NCBI GenBank assembly: GCA_030734395.1
Contig: JAUZTG010000013.1
Location: 305,858-369,857, forward strand
Direction: 5' to 3'
Source of the DNA: Sarocladium kiliense
Lineage: Eukaryota > Ascomycota > Sordariomycetes > Hypocreales > Sarocladiaceae
Length of the DNA stretch: 64,000 bases
The notes below the pieces were generated by a model that did no database searches, had not been told where the DNA came from, and worked only from the letters and a program-made list of their open reading frames with translations. Shown here in pieces: positions 53,321 through 63,756 of the stretch. Made by a program: the position numbers and the translations under genes. How positions within the stretch are numbered: the stretch's first letter is position 1; every line of letters starts with the position of its first letter.

Positions 53321-54105
53321 TCATGACGCGGCTTCTCATCGATAAAAGGGGCGGACATCAAAGTTCAGAACACTAAGGGAATCGACGACATTTATCTAAG
53401 CCTCAGGATAGACACGAGTGTTGGCAGATCTCCTACTAGGGGCAATTTCCATCAAGGTAGCTACTTGTTGAAGCGAAGCTGTCTTCTTCATACCACATTC
53501 AAATCTTATTTACACGCGCCCACGCACCATGCCTTCTGGGCCAGACTGTGGCACTTCCGGCACTTTAAGCTAAGAGTGCTCTCCGGTACCTCCGAGTGAA
53601 CGAACATACTAGACTGCGACTAATACAAGCTACTACAATAACCTGACCAATCTGTCAACGAGTCGTTGCGGGTCTCGATTGCACACTGAGTGCAGAGTCT
53701 TCCGGCGCGTCTGTTTGCACGGGGGGACCAATCAAAAGCGGGGAGTGACAAGTGCCCTCGCGGGTAGGTCTAAGGGAGCCCGAAACAAGCCACAAGCATC
53801 ACTTATACCTCTGTCGTCTACTAGCCTAAAGCGCTACCGAAGGGTTTCGGTAACGATAATCACGAATGCGCTAGTGCTCGGCTCGGTGCATAGCTGGTTC
53901 TGGCTGCAAGAACATAGATACTGCAGATATATGCCTAGCTGGCCCCTTCTCGCTGTTTCCCGACGAGACGAAGCCAGCCAGCTCCTTTTCCCGGAGTTCC
54001 CATATCCTTCCTGCCACTACGTCTCTCGCGACGTCTGCTAGACTGACTCTGCTACGACTTGCACCGACGAAAGCGAAAATCTCGACCTGCACACCTCTTC
54101 TCGCC
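53321..54105. other. Gap where the 3' half of arsH should be
   Basis: About 785 bp with no homology to arsH and no convincing gene. The last part is presumably the promoter of the arsenate reductase. Confidence 0.45.
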
Positions 54106-54747
54106 ATGGATGTGACGGCGAAGCCGTGGCACGCTTCCTATCCGGCTCCCAGAGCCGTGAATCCGGGCAGATGGACACCCGGCCAGGTCCTTGACCTGCT
54201 ACAGAATGCAGACAGAGGCAGCGGGCAGGCAGGACAGTTTATCCTTGTCGACCTGCGCCGTAATGACCACGAGGTGCGTCTTTCTGCTTCACTTCGCTTA
54301 GTGTCCTTGCGGCTTAGTGGCCATAGAATCTGGCGCCGCTGACCTGGAGGCATTTTGCGAGTAAACAGGGTGGCACAATCCGCGGATCCATCAATCTCCC
54401 CGCCCAGAGCCTCTATCCTTCCATTCCGACGTTATATAGCATGTTCCAGGCAGCCGGCATTCAGACAATCGTCTGGTACTGCGGTAAGTAGCTCTCCACC
54501 CTTTCAAACTTTGCGGCGTGTAGGACGTCCCCGCTGACGCATGGGCTCTCATCAAGGGTCTTCCCAAGGCCGCGGTAATCGTGCGGCAGGATGGTTCGCT
54601 GACTATATTGCGGATCGCGAGGAGAGTAAAATGAAGAGTGTTGTGTTAAGTGGTGGCATCAAGGCGTGGGTAGCGGCCGGTGGGGAGCACCTTGACTATA
54701 TGGACGAGTATGACCCGACAAAATGGGACAAACAAGAGCAGGCGTGA
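54106..54747 (+). CDS. Arsenate reductase, Acr2/Cdc25-rhodanese type
   Basis: Three exons (54106-54273, 54369-54483, 54557-54747), 157 residues. The rhodanese fold shows ILVDLRRNDHEGGTIRGSIN and LPAQSLYPSIPTLY, then the active-site loop WYCGSSQGRGNRAAGWFADY, in which Cys94-x5-Arg100 forms the CX5R phosphate/arsenate-binding loop; the second intron cuts codon 95 directly after the catalytic Cys. The C-terminus has VVLSGGIKAWVAAG. The enzyme reduces As(V) to As(III) with glutaredoxin/glutathione, supplying the substrate of ACR3. The family also contains plain rhodaneses, but the CGSS-x-GRG loop and the neighbours favour arsenate reductase. Confidence 0.88.
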
Positions 54748-55398
54748 GCAAACGATGAACTTGCAGCTTTATCCATTATAGGGCATGGGTGGGAGATGGA
54801 CTTTGACCTTTTACTCCGAGTCATTCGTGGCACGGCTATCATTATTTGTATGATTGTGAGGAGTTGTTCATAAAATCGTGGGCAAGTAGCAATCAATACA
54901 AGAGATTCCCCGCCACAACTTCCGTTTCGTTGCATATTGCGTAGAAAGCCACGTGTGCAGGGATGCCCGAAAGGCGTGATCTTGTTGGGGTCTCATACGC
55001 TGGCCAATCGCATCTGGGGGTCTCTGTCACTCCCCCGGCCGCCGGTTTCTACTATCAACATTAGAACCGTTTGCACCACCCACGGGGAGAGAGGCACAGA
55101 TGCTCCAAAGGGGTGTGATCTCGGCTTGCAAAGCGCCGATAACCAGTTTATATCAATGCTCTCTTAAACCATCTCGCCGGGGCTACCCTCTCAGCATCTG
55201 TATGAACTGAGCAAGCTTCAATGTCTTGGCGGCGCAATGAAGCGTTCTTGGGCGACATGCCTCCAATGTCCTCCGGCAGTGACTGTGCTTGGACTCAAAT
55301 CAACCCTAGGCCCAACTACAGAGGGCCGGTGTCTCATGTCCTCATCCGCCCCGGTACTGCCACGTCGACGTCGAATGGGGTGAGAGCGAGCGGTGCAA
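54748..55398. other. Intergenic region
   Basis: About 650 bp between convergent genes, no recognised features; overlapping frames at 55,218-55,595 are shadows. Confidence 0.4.
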
Positions 55399-56246
55399 TC
55401 AGCATCCCGTGCCATGGAATCCAGAAGTACGCGGGATCTCAAGTTGAGACTGCGAAACCAAGCGCTGATAATAGGCCTCCAGAACCTCCTGGGACGGTAC
55501 GATCCGCCAGTTTAGATGATGCAGAAACTCGCGCACCAGACGCCGGAGCTCAGCTACCGCCAGGCCTCCGATCTGAGCGTAAGTCCTGGTGTTAAAGAAG
55601 ACATCTGACAAGCCCTTCGATGCTACCGTCGCTGCAGTGATGAGGAATCTGTGGACCGTTAACGAGTTTATGAGAAAGGCGTGGTATGCGCTACTCAAGC
55701 GGTCCATGTAATACAGCATGGAGAGTACTATCCCGGGTGTCATAGCCGGGCTGCTGGCGATACGGACAAGGTAATCGCCAACAGCAATACCAGGCTTCAG
55801 CCTGTGTATTTACATTAGTCCAAGTTCGCCCCTCAAAAAGGTAACTTGATCACCCACCGTGAGTGAAAGGGCGTCAAACATCCACGGAGCGTGTGGGTTC
55901 CATACTGGTCGTTGTGACAGACAGCGTCTTCGATGACTCTCGTAGACATTACCACCATATCCGCAATGCAGCGGTCTTGGTAATGCGGCGGTACAGTTCT
56001 CTGCGAAAACCTCAAACCGGCTTCACTCGGGATCAGGTGCCAAGATGTGCTTTCCGTACTTGAACTCGTTTCCTGTGCTGCAGGCCACTCCTGGGCCTCA
56101 ATGGCGGGTGATGGCGGAGACAGAGGCTCTGCCAGCGGTGTCTTCTCGGACAGTGTTGTCGATTGCTGGATATCATCGTTCGCCTGGACTCCCTGTATTT
56201 GACTGTCCTGGGTGCCTTTCGGGGGTTCGTGATCTTCTATGATCAT
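55399..56246 (-). CDS. Pho80-like cyclin (PHO85 partner)
   Basis: Two exons (56246-55858, 55801-55399), 263 residues. A disordered Pro/Ser/Glu-rich N-terminus (about 75 residues) leads into the cyclin box: IADMVVMSTRVIEDAVCHND, LTPFHSRLKPGIAVGDYLVR, GIVLSMLYYMDRLSSAYHAF, NSLTVHRFLITAATVASKGL, SDVFFNTRTYAQIGGLAVAE and the WRIVPSQEVLEAYYQRLV end. The junction FHS|RLKPG is the usual Pho80 spacing. In fungi Pho80/PREG with the Pho85/PgoV kinase represses the phosphate-starvation response by phosphorylating the Pho4/NUC-1 regulator. A second copy on a mobile element, next to a phosphate permease, could alter phosphate and arsenate uptake. SDVFFNT replaces the usual SDSFWTN. Confidence 0.87.
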
Positions 56247-58039
56247 GTTTGAGCTATCGGACCTGTTCCAGTTTGTTGATTAACTAAAATATGGATTGAG
56301 GAGATTCTGCCCCACGAACCTATTATAATTTCTACCTAATGCTCCATCTAGAGTTGCTGGTGGCGGTCAATACTCGAGAAGCTAGGTGTGACATGAGTGG
56401 AATACTTGCCAAATGAATGAACCATGAGCCCTTGCCACACTGCGTACCCGAGTCAAATCATCGTGCTGTAAGTTATTGTAAGTAACACGCGTAGTGTTAT
56501 TCGTAAGACCGAGGCACCAATGTTCTTCAACACGAAAAGAATCAAAGATTCGCACACTAGCTCAGTCCATTCTCCCAGCTGATACAGTGTTTATATGTTC
56601 CCCCTCGGCCAAGCACTTTAGCTGTTACTTCCGCAACTACCCGCCAGGGCGAGATGTCTATCTTCAACGTCTCTTCCAGCATGCTCGAGGTGTCATCTGC
56701 CTCTTTTCTACAGGTTCTCTATGTGCTACAACAGCACCTAAACAGGCCTTGTTATCACTGGATGTACAAAAGCCTACATCGAACAGAACATATCGCGTCA
56801 TACCCTTCCGAGGCCTCGGCTGTAGCTGGGAGGATTGACGGCCATGCAACATTAGCACCCAGCTGGGGGAGATTTAGGTGGGCTGGCTGTAGTTGGTGAC
56901 CTTAAAGTTCAAACTTATTAAGGAAATATCGATAATAGCGTCGGTCAACGTTCTGGGCAGTGCTCACAGGACATTTCTCCTCCGTCACTCATGCACCCGT
57001 ACAAACACAATCAAGTATCAGCCATTGACGGTAGTTCTGTTAGCCAGTAAGCCTTGTGGGGCAGAGGCTCTATGACGGCCCACGTGTCTGGCTCTCGCAA
57101 TTACCACCGTCACCGTTTTGTCGCCGATGTGTCCACGCGATGGTCTGGTCGGTACGAGCGCTCCATACGGCAGTTGTTCCTCCGGGCGCCAACAAGGAAG
57201 CTAAGTTTAAGTGGGGCCCAACAACCCAGCTACTGCTGGGAGTGACAGAGTCCCTCGATTCGATTGGTTCAACATGTGCGCCCCCCGAACGGCCCTCGGA
57301 CTTCCGGGTCCAGGGCCGGGATAGCTTTGGTCACTTGGTGGGCGTCCAATCAACGTCTGGCGGTGGCACGGTGATGGTAATGTGGTCCCATAGTCAGAAC
57401 ACCCAAATCGTCCAATGGCATGTACGCAGTGACAGGGACCCCATCACCATTCTGACACGGTCTACCCCCGAAGTTTTCCTTGGCAAATATCGGTGAACTG
57501 AATATCAAATGCACTTAACCTCGTCATAGACCTCTAGTTCCGGGTAATTTTTAAACGATGGATTGTCTCTTGGCTTTATTTGAAAGGGGAGGGGAGCACT
57601 TTCCAACGCGTTCGTGAGATTTTCAATACCCTCCGTCGTAGAACCTTCCGCCATGGGAGACACGCCATCTTGAAACGGCTGGACCCTAGCATCCTAGTAT
57701 GTTTCAGCTCTTGTCCTGAGTTTGGCGTAGGTGATGCTAGCCATGGGAGCCTTACATTGACGCTCCAGAATGCCCAGCGCCTGATCCGATCGTCAACCAG
57801 GGAGGTGGCGATATAGTGGACTCCCCTTAGTGGTCTGTGTCCTGACCCAAGGCCTTGGAAAGATATTAACCCTGGCAGTCCAGGAGGCTAACCATTACCG
57901 AACCCACCATCTCCACACCAGGGTGAGATCGCCTTTCGAGACCCCGAACCGTGAACGAAAGAATTGAGCCATGATTAGTTGCTATTCTGCCTTGGCCTGT
58001 ACATCAGGCCCCATCAGGTTCTCCATTCCTCCAGCCTCC
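56247..58039. other. Long region without a recognised gene
   Basis: About 1.8 kb. The longest frame (57,056-57,496, 146 codons) and neighbours at 56,494-56,899 and 57,580-57,816 show no family features, and their codon usage looks random. A degenerate gene or unstudied non-coding DNA is possible. Confidence 0.45.
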
Positions 58040-59725
58040 TCATCGCGCAGTATACGGGGGCAGAGCGTGCTTGGTTTCGGAATTAGCGTTCGCATCCGGA
58101 ATATGTAAAAGATAAGCAACGCACCTTATGGCCCTCAATGTCTGGATCAACAGCAGAGCAGCACACGTTGTCTTCAGACGATGATGGTGAAAGTTCCCAG
58201 CCATCGGCACTTCCGTACCCTGAGTTTCGCCGCGTGGGGCATGGATATGCTACCTGGAGTGGAACCGAAAGGTACGACGACTTGGCGTAAACTCCGCTGG
58301 TTGATACCTTTACGACGATGACATATGAGGAAGCCACGAAGTCGCTGCAGAAGCTCGGCTGCAGCCTTAGGGGTGGCTTTACGGGAACGATGGCAATGGC
58401 ATGCCAGGGGGTATTATCATCCTCGGTGGTAAAGCTCTGCGAACTTGCCCTTCGACCTGGCCCTTCATTTCCACTGAAGAGAGAACTACTCGTACTTCTC
58501 CGAGGCTCCCCGAAGAGCTGCGTCCCGTTTCCTGAGCCTCTTCGAGGCGAGGGAAGTTTATCAGCTCTTGTTCTCCACTGCAACGATGAGAAAGTATGGG
58601 TATCTAGCCGGATGGTGTCAGTGTGAAGCCGAATATTCTCGCGATTATTGACAGCCTCCTTGTTCGGCGTCCCTGCCAATCTTGCCCCACTGTAATAGGT
58701 CCTGATCTGAAGCACCGGGTCTACCTTGATAGAACCGGCACGAAGGCGATGAAGGTTGGCTGGGTCGCCCTCGATAGTTATCCAAAAGGTGCATTTGGTC
58801 GCGGAAAGCTGTTCCGAATCATACGCGAGAGGTTGGGGCTCTATCGTCGTAATGATGATGTGTCCTAGCTTGCGCCCAAGGATAGACCCCCAGACAGCTT
58901 GTCTAGCGGAAAGTACGTACTCATCGGGGAAACAACCAGTCTCGATCGGGGGCTGAGTTTCGATATATGGCATACAAGCCACAGGTTGAATGATCTCCGA
59001 AGACCTTCTGACGTCTGATGTTCCATCTTCTGAATGGGGGTAGGTTATGGAAGCCCATAAAGAGTACGATATAAACACGTCGGGCGGTAGAGCCGGGCTC
59101 CAGGCTCCGAGACTCGAACGCTGGATTCGAAAGGATGGTGGTAGCGGCTTGCACTTGCCTTCGGCCCGATCGCTGGTCCGATCGACCCCCGGAGGGACCA
59201 CAAGGACGAAAGGTACAGTGTAGATCCTTCGACCATCCACCACAGTATGGCCATCGTCAAGCTTCAAGCGGTGTCTGAGATAGAGAAACTAGGGAGTTGT
59301 GTTAGCCAGGAATACAATCATGGGCGCTTGCCATATACGCAATGTTTACTCAACTCTTTCAGAACGGAACTCCTCTTGGTACATTTGGTCTCGAGATGAA
59401 ATCACGCCTTGGGTCAAGACTGACTCTCGGCCTTGTGCGGACTCAATTAGTACGGACTGTGAGACAGCAAATGGCAATATCGAAGGTTGATGGTCTTGGA
59501 GACATGAACATAGATCTTACCTTGTAGTGAAACCTCAACCCAACTGCCATCTATGGCGAGCTCTGTCGAGATGCGGCAGACCCCTTTCAATGTATCGCCC
59601 GGACGCACCAAGCAGACACTCTGCGAGCATAAGTCGGACGGAAAGCCGCTTTCAACACTGAAATCAAGTTTCAAATGGACAGGACCTCTGTCTGAGGAAA
59701 CTGTCCAAAGTTTCGTGTCCCCCAT
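58040..59725 (-). CDS. Arrestin-domain trafficking adaptor (ART-like)
   Basis: Four exons (59725-59521, 59431-59355, 59288-58125, 58069-58040), 491 residues. The arrestin N-domain strands are visible: LKLDFSVESGFPSDL, SVCLVRPGDTLKGVCRIS, DGSWVEVSLQGRESVL, then DDGHTVVDGRRIYTVPFVLV. A C-domain with ISYSLWASITYPHSE, a long Ser/Arg-rich loop, and PWHAIAIVPVKPP follow. The first intron contains a TACTAAT branch site before its CAAG acceptor. With the last intron removed (58,070-58,124; donor GTGCGT, branch CTAAT) the protein ends HALPPYTAR, an LPxY/PPY motif that recruits Rsp5-type ubiquitin ligases. Without that splice it would run to 58,083 and lose the motif. ARTs direct permeases for endocytosis; the target may be the nearby phosphate permease (inference). 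Confidence 0.72.
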
Positions 59726-61326
59726 GGCCAGAGTTCGTAGAGACTACGACAGCCAATATAGGAAAGCCTTAGAACAACTATGCTTTGCCACAGTACATAT
59801 ACGCAGCTTCGAGGCATTCCGAGGTCAAAGGGTCATCACACGGCGATGGGCCTGCGGTGCGTGCTCTCCCCCTCTTCAGAGCACGGTCCCCACTACCATT
59901 CGATGCAGGAAGAGCAAATGGAAAGGAGCATGTCATTGCTGAACGCTCATTGGACAGTTGTCCAGAACACGGGTGAGCTATCAATTAATGCCATAATTAC
60001 CGTACTTGAACGCCGGGGTTTGTTCGCGTGATCCGGACTCGCTACGCTCAGTGGCTCCACATAAGCAACTCTAGCCCATGGACCAATCTCATTAAGGTTA
60101 TCTGTCACTCCCGCCGTAACTGGGTCAAGGGGTCTAATCAGGCGGGGCTCTCCCTCGATTAAGTCAACGGCACATCTCTACGTCTGAACGTATCACCGTC
60201 AGGGAATAGCATTTAATAACACGATGAGTGCGACAAATGAGCTGTGTCGAGAGATAGGCAGTGCATCTACTGCATTACAGACAGACCTTCATTCCAATCT
60301 AAGGTCGTACACTAAATGAACCTATCTGTTTCTTTCCGCTTAGCATAGATGACGTGCTGAACTTCTGATTTTAGGTACCGTTGCATAGTGTTACAGTCGT
60401 TATTACGTATTTTACTCCGTAGGAAAGTGGTGAAGGGAGTTTCCCCCCTCAATTCATATCACGGAAGGCGCTGGAACGATTGCGTTGGTAGTGGCGGACA
60501 TCTAGCCTGGATTTGTACTTCCTCTGTAGGTCTACATTTGGCGTGGGGAGTGAAAACTGCCTGGCAAAGCCGAGGTTAATAAAGACTCTCGCTTCATTGC
60601 TTGTTCAGCTGCTCCTGCCCCATTTGGTGCCCCCTCTAGGCCATCACATGCTATGGACGTTGCGAACCCAGTTCATCGGTATGTAAAGTCCTGGATTGAT
60701 GTGTCCTCAAGGAGCTGACTATCTGCGATCCAATAAGTGAAGCGGTTGTTGCCTGCAGTATCTTCTTCCATGCAACTCACAACATGGATATCTCCACATG
60801 GGCTACTTGAGAAGGGCGCGCCATGAAGGCGACGGGGAGAAAGGGACCAGGCAACCAACCATGTCGCCCCTTCGTTTCCCATGAACGAATGAAATCTCGG
60901 TGACAAAAAGAGTTAGCCTCCCAAGTACTCGAAACCTTCTATTTGGCCACCTTAGTGGCACCAAGGGCTCTTTCGAGCCACATCGCTCCGTACATGGTTG
61001 CTGCTCTGGGCAGAACCTTCTCCGTCCTAATATGATGTGAGGCTGCATCCACTTGCAGCGGCCCGGAAAGCAGACCGAGCTTGATCTCTCAGAGTAAATT
61101 TTAGAAACCGGGTCTTCCACTGATATTTACCATCTGTCCCACGTGCCTCTTTGCGGTATTTGCTGTTGTGACAGGAGAATTTCTGCATAAATCTCGTTGA
61201 CCTCCTGCTCCAATGTCCCTCGTTAGACGCCTTCCACCGCCAACTCTTTCCATCCCTGAAGTCAAAGCTTCTCATTCTATCCTTTTTCTTTCCTCACTAT
61301 CAGTGAATCAGGACTCGTCTGCCAGT
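59726..61326. other. Divergent promoter region, otherwise empty
   Basis: About 1.6 kb between the arrestin-like gene and the phosphate permease. Only small overlapping frames, no repeats. Short direct repeats of little note. Confidence 0.45.
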
Positions 61327-63066
61327 ATGGCACCAGCTCTGCAGCAATACTGGTGGATCCTCGCCATTACCACTGTCGCGTTCTGCCTGAGCGCGTTCGG
61401 AAATGGCGCCAACGATGTAGCGAATGCTTTTGCCACTTCCGTGGCCGCACGCACCCTGACCATGGCCCAGGCGGGTGTCATTTCCGTTATTGCCGAATTT
61501 TTCGGTGCTGTTGTGCTTGGCTCTCGCGTCACCAACACGATCAAGAACGGTATCATCGGCCTCGATCGCTTCCGTCGCAGTCCCTCAACCATTCTAGTCG
61601 CCATGGGCAGTGCCGAGATTGCCTCCGCGACCTGGCTCCTGACCGCAACAAAGCTTGGCTTCCCAGTATCTACCACTCATACAATCGTCGGTTCCCTCGT
61701 CGGCGCCGGGATTGGCGCCCAGTCTAGCGTTACCTGGGAGTGGAAGTCAGGCAGTGTCTCCCAGATTGCTGCTTCTTGGGTCATATCCCCGTTAATCGCT
61801 GCCGCCATCTCCGCGATCCTATTTGCGACGCTCAAATTCGCCGTACTAGAGCGCAAGGACCCGTTCAAGAAGGCTCTCAGAGCCATCCCGTTCTACCTTG
61901 CCTTTACTGGCGCTATGCTGGCTCTTTTCATCATGGTCGAAACTCCCGGCGCCCCGAGCCTCGAGGAACTAGGAGTTGGTGTGGCTTGCGGCATCATGTT
62001 TGGCACCTTTTTCGGCCTTCTGGCTCTCTCGTATGTCTTCTTCAGGCCATATTTCCACCGCGTCGTCGTCATCAAGGACCCTCGAATTCGCCCTTGGCAC
62101 TTGCCTCTCGGGCCCCTTCTGTGGAGGAACAACTCACCTCTCTATTTTCCCGGAAAGACAACCATGCTTGTCGATCATTACGAGAGCGCTCATGAAGAGT
62201 CATCCGCGGAGGGAACCCAGTCATCCATTCTCGACCAGAATACCTCGACAACTACGGGTACCGAGACGAGCCCAGGCGATCCGCAAAGCCCTAAGAAAGT
62301 CACACAAGATGACCCTTCCCTTGGGGACGTTGAGCGCCAGCCCGAGGAAATCATTGTTCGCCGCCAGTCACGCAAACCAGAACCGGAAGAACGCTTCCTC
62401 GCTCCAACGGCCCACCTCCCCTTGTATCATCCGAGAAGAATCGGCAGCTACATCGTGTACTTCTTGCTCCAAGGTGTCACTCGAGACTGTGTAACACATT
62501 CCTCAGCCCACTTGGGAAGGGTTCATGGCAAGGCCCCCCAATACGACAACCGCATTGAGCACCTCTGGACATACGCTCAAGTCACAAGCGCTATCATGAT
62601 GTCCATCGCCCACGGCTCCAACGACGTCGCTAACGCCGTCGGGCCCTGGGTGGCTGTTTACCAAACGTACAACTCAGGCTTGGTGGGAGAGGAGAACGAT
62701 ACACCGGTCTGGATCCTCGCCGTTGCCGGCCTCCTCCTCGGCGCGGGGTTCTGGTTCATGGGTCACCACATTGTCAGGGCGCTTGGCAATAAGATCACTC
62801 AACTCAGTCCGACCAGGGGCTACGCGATGGAGCTTGGAGCTGCCATCACGATCCTGTTAGCCAGTCGACTTGGCCTACCCGTGAGCACCACTCAAACATT
62901 GACCGGCGCCGTCGTCGGTGTTTCCTTGATGAATCTAGATCTTGGCGCCACCAACTGGAGACAGCTCGCCTATATTTTCCTTGGCTGGGTCCTGACGCTT
63001 CCACTCGTGGCCACGCTGGCTGGTCTGCTCACGGCTATGGCCCTCAACGCTCCCAGTTTCAACTGA
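61327..63066 (+). CDS. Phosphate permease, PHO-4/Pho89 type (PiT family)
   Basis: Single exon, 579 residues. Start chosen at the ATG of MAPALQQYWW; an in-frame upstream ATG (61,213) would add a hydrophilic leader atypical for the family. The two PiT signatures are present in the two halves: GNGANDVANAFATSV near residue 24 and HGSNDVANAVGPWVA near residue 430, as are the paired VSTTHTIVGSLVG and VSTTQTLTGAVVG motifs. About ten to twelve hydrophobic segments surround a large polar, Ser/Glu-rich cytosolic loop (about 280-390). It imports phosphate with Na+ at the plasma membrane when phosphate is low, and arsenate can use the same route. It is the last intact gene before a pogo transposon. Confidence 0.93.
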   Translation: MAPALQQYWWILAITTVAFCLSAFGNGANDVANAFATSVAARTLTMAQAGVISVIAEFFGAVVLGSRVTNTIKNGIIGLDRFRRSPSTILVAMGSAEIASATWLLTATKLGFPVSTTHTIVGSLVGAGIGAQSSVTWEWKSGSVSQIAASWVISPLIAAAISAILFATLKFAVLERKDPFKKALRAIPFYLAFTGAMLALFIMVETPGAPSLEELGVGVACGIMFGTFFGLLALSYVFFRPYFHRVVVIKDPRIRPWHLPLGPLLWRNNSPLYFPGKTTMLVDHYESAHEESSAEGTQSSILDQNTSTTTGTETSPGDPQSPKKVTQDDPSLGDVERQPEEIIVRRQSRKPEPEERFLAPTAHLPLYHPRRIGSYIVYFLLQGVTRDCVTHSSAHLGRVHGKAPQYDNRIEHLWTYAQVTSAIMMSIAHGSNDVANAVGPWVAVYQTYNSGLVGEENDTPVWILAVAGLLLGAGFWFMGHHIVRALGNKITQLSPTRGYAMELGAAITILLASRLGLPVSTTQTLTGAVVGVSLMNLDLGATNWRQLAYIFLGWVLTLPLVATLAGLLTAMALNAPSFN

Positions 63067-63660
63067 GGTCGAAAAGGGTACAAGTGTGTCACCACTGGCA
63101 CAGACGTATGCCCGCCGAAACGTATTGACCAACGCTGGGCTTTGCTCTACAGCCATGAATTGGGGCGCTAGAAGTACAAACGTCTGATCTAATATACCTG
63201 TCTTCCTTGTCTTCCGAGGCAGCTATCAGCAACTTAGTCTGAGTTCCTTAGGCTGAACACATTAAATTGACCTCTCACATTTGACCACGGAGGCATCCTT
63301 CAAGCGAATGACTCGTCAGTGAGCAAGCAACGAGGCGCACGGGACACGCTTGGTCACTACCATGTACCCTCATAGTATTGGCTGAAGTGTCTACGGCCTT
63401 GCAAGGCTATAATATGGTAATTCTAATTTCAATAAAGCATCCCACGATCCGAACTTAACCAATTATGGTCTAACTGCTTTATTTCCGGGATTTGATGTGA
63501 GAAGATGAACTGAAAGCCAGTACCGTCTATATTAATGCCTTAAGACGGCGGGAGCTCATGGCCCTGATGTTTTCGATGGTGACAGGGTCTCTAATGTTCA
63601 AGAGGATTTCACATAGGGTCTGTGATGTGATGTTCTCTGGCTCTGTGGGTTGTGTAACGT
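63067..63660. other. Intergenic region before a transposon
   Basis: About 600 bp, A+T-rich in its middle third, with no gene. It ends at the repeats that precede the pogo transposase. Confidence 0.45.
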
Positions 63661-63667
63661 AATCCGT

Positions 63668-63699
63668 AAGCGAGCGCCGCACACAAGCGAGCGCCGCAC
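63668..63699. repeat. Tandem 15-bp direct repeat upstream of a transposase
   Basis: AAGCGAGCGCCGCAC at 63,668-63,682 recurs identically at 63,685-63,699 (17-bp period). The transposase starts 58 bp later. This is the expected position of subterminal repeats in a pogo/Fot1 element; the left terminus is probably within the preceding GTGTAACGTAATCC. Confidence 0.6.
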
Positions 63700-63756
63700 T
63701 TCCCCACGCGACGCGTCTATTCTACATTTGAAACCTGAAAACTACCGCGATCGAAC

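Noticed and set aside
57056..57496. 146-codon open frame as a gene
   Set aside because: No motif, no plausible promoter or introns, and an overlapping frame of similar length; likely chance.
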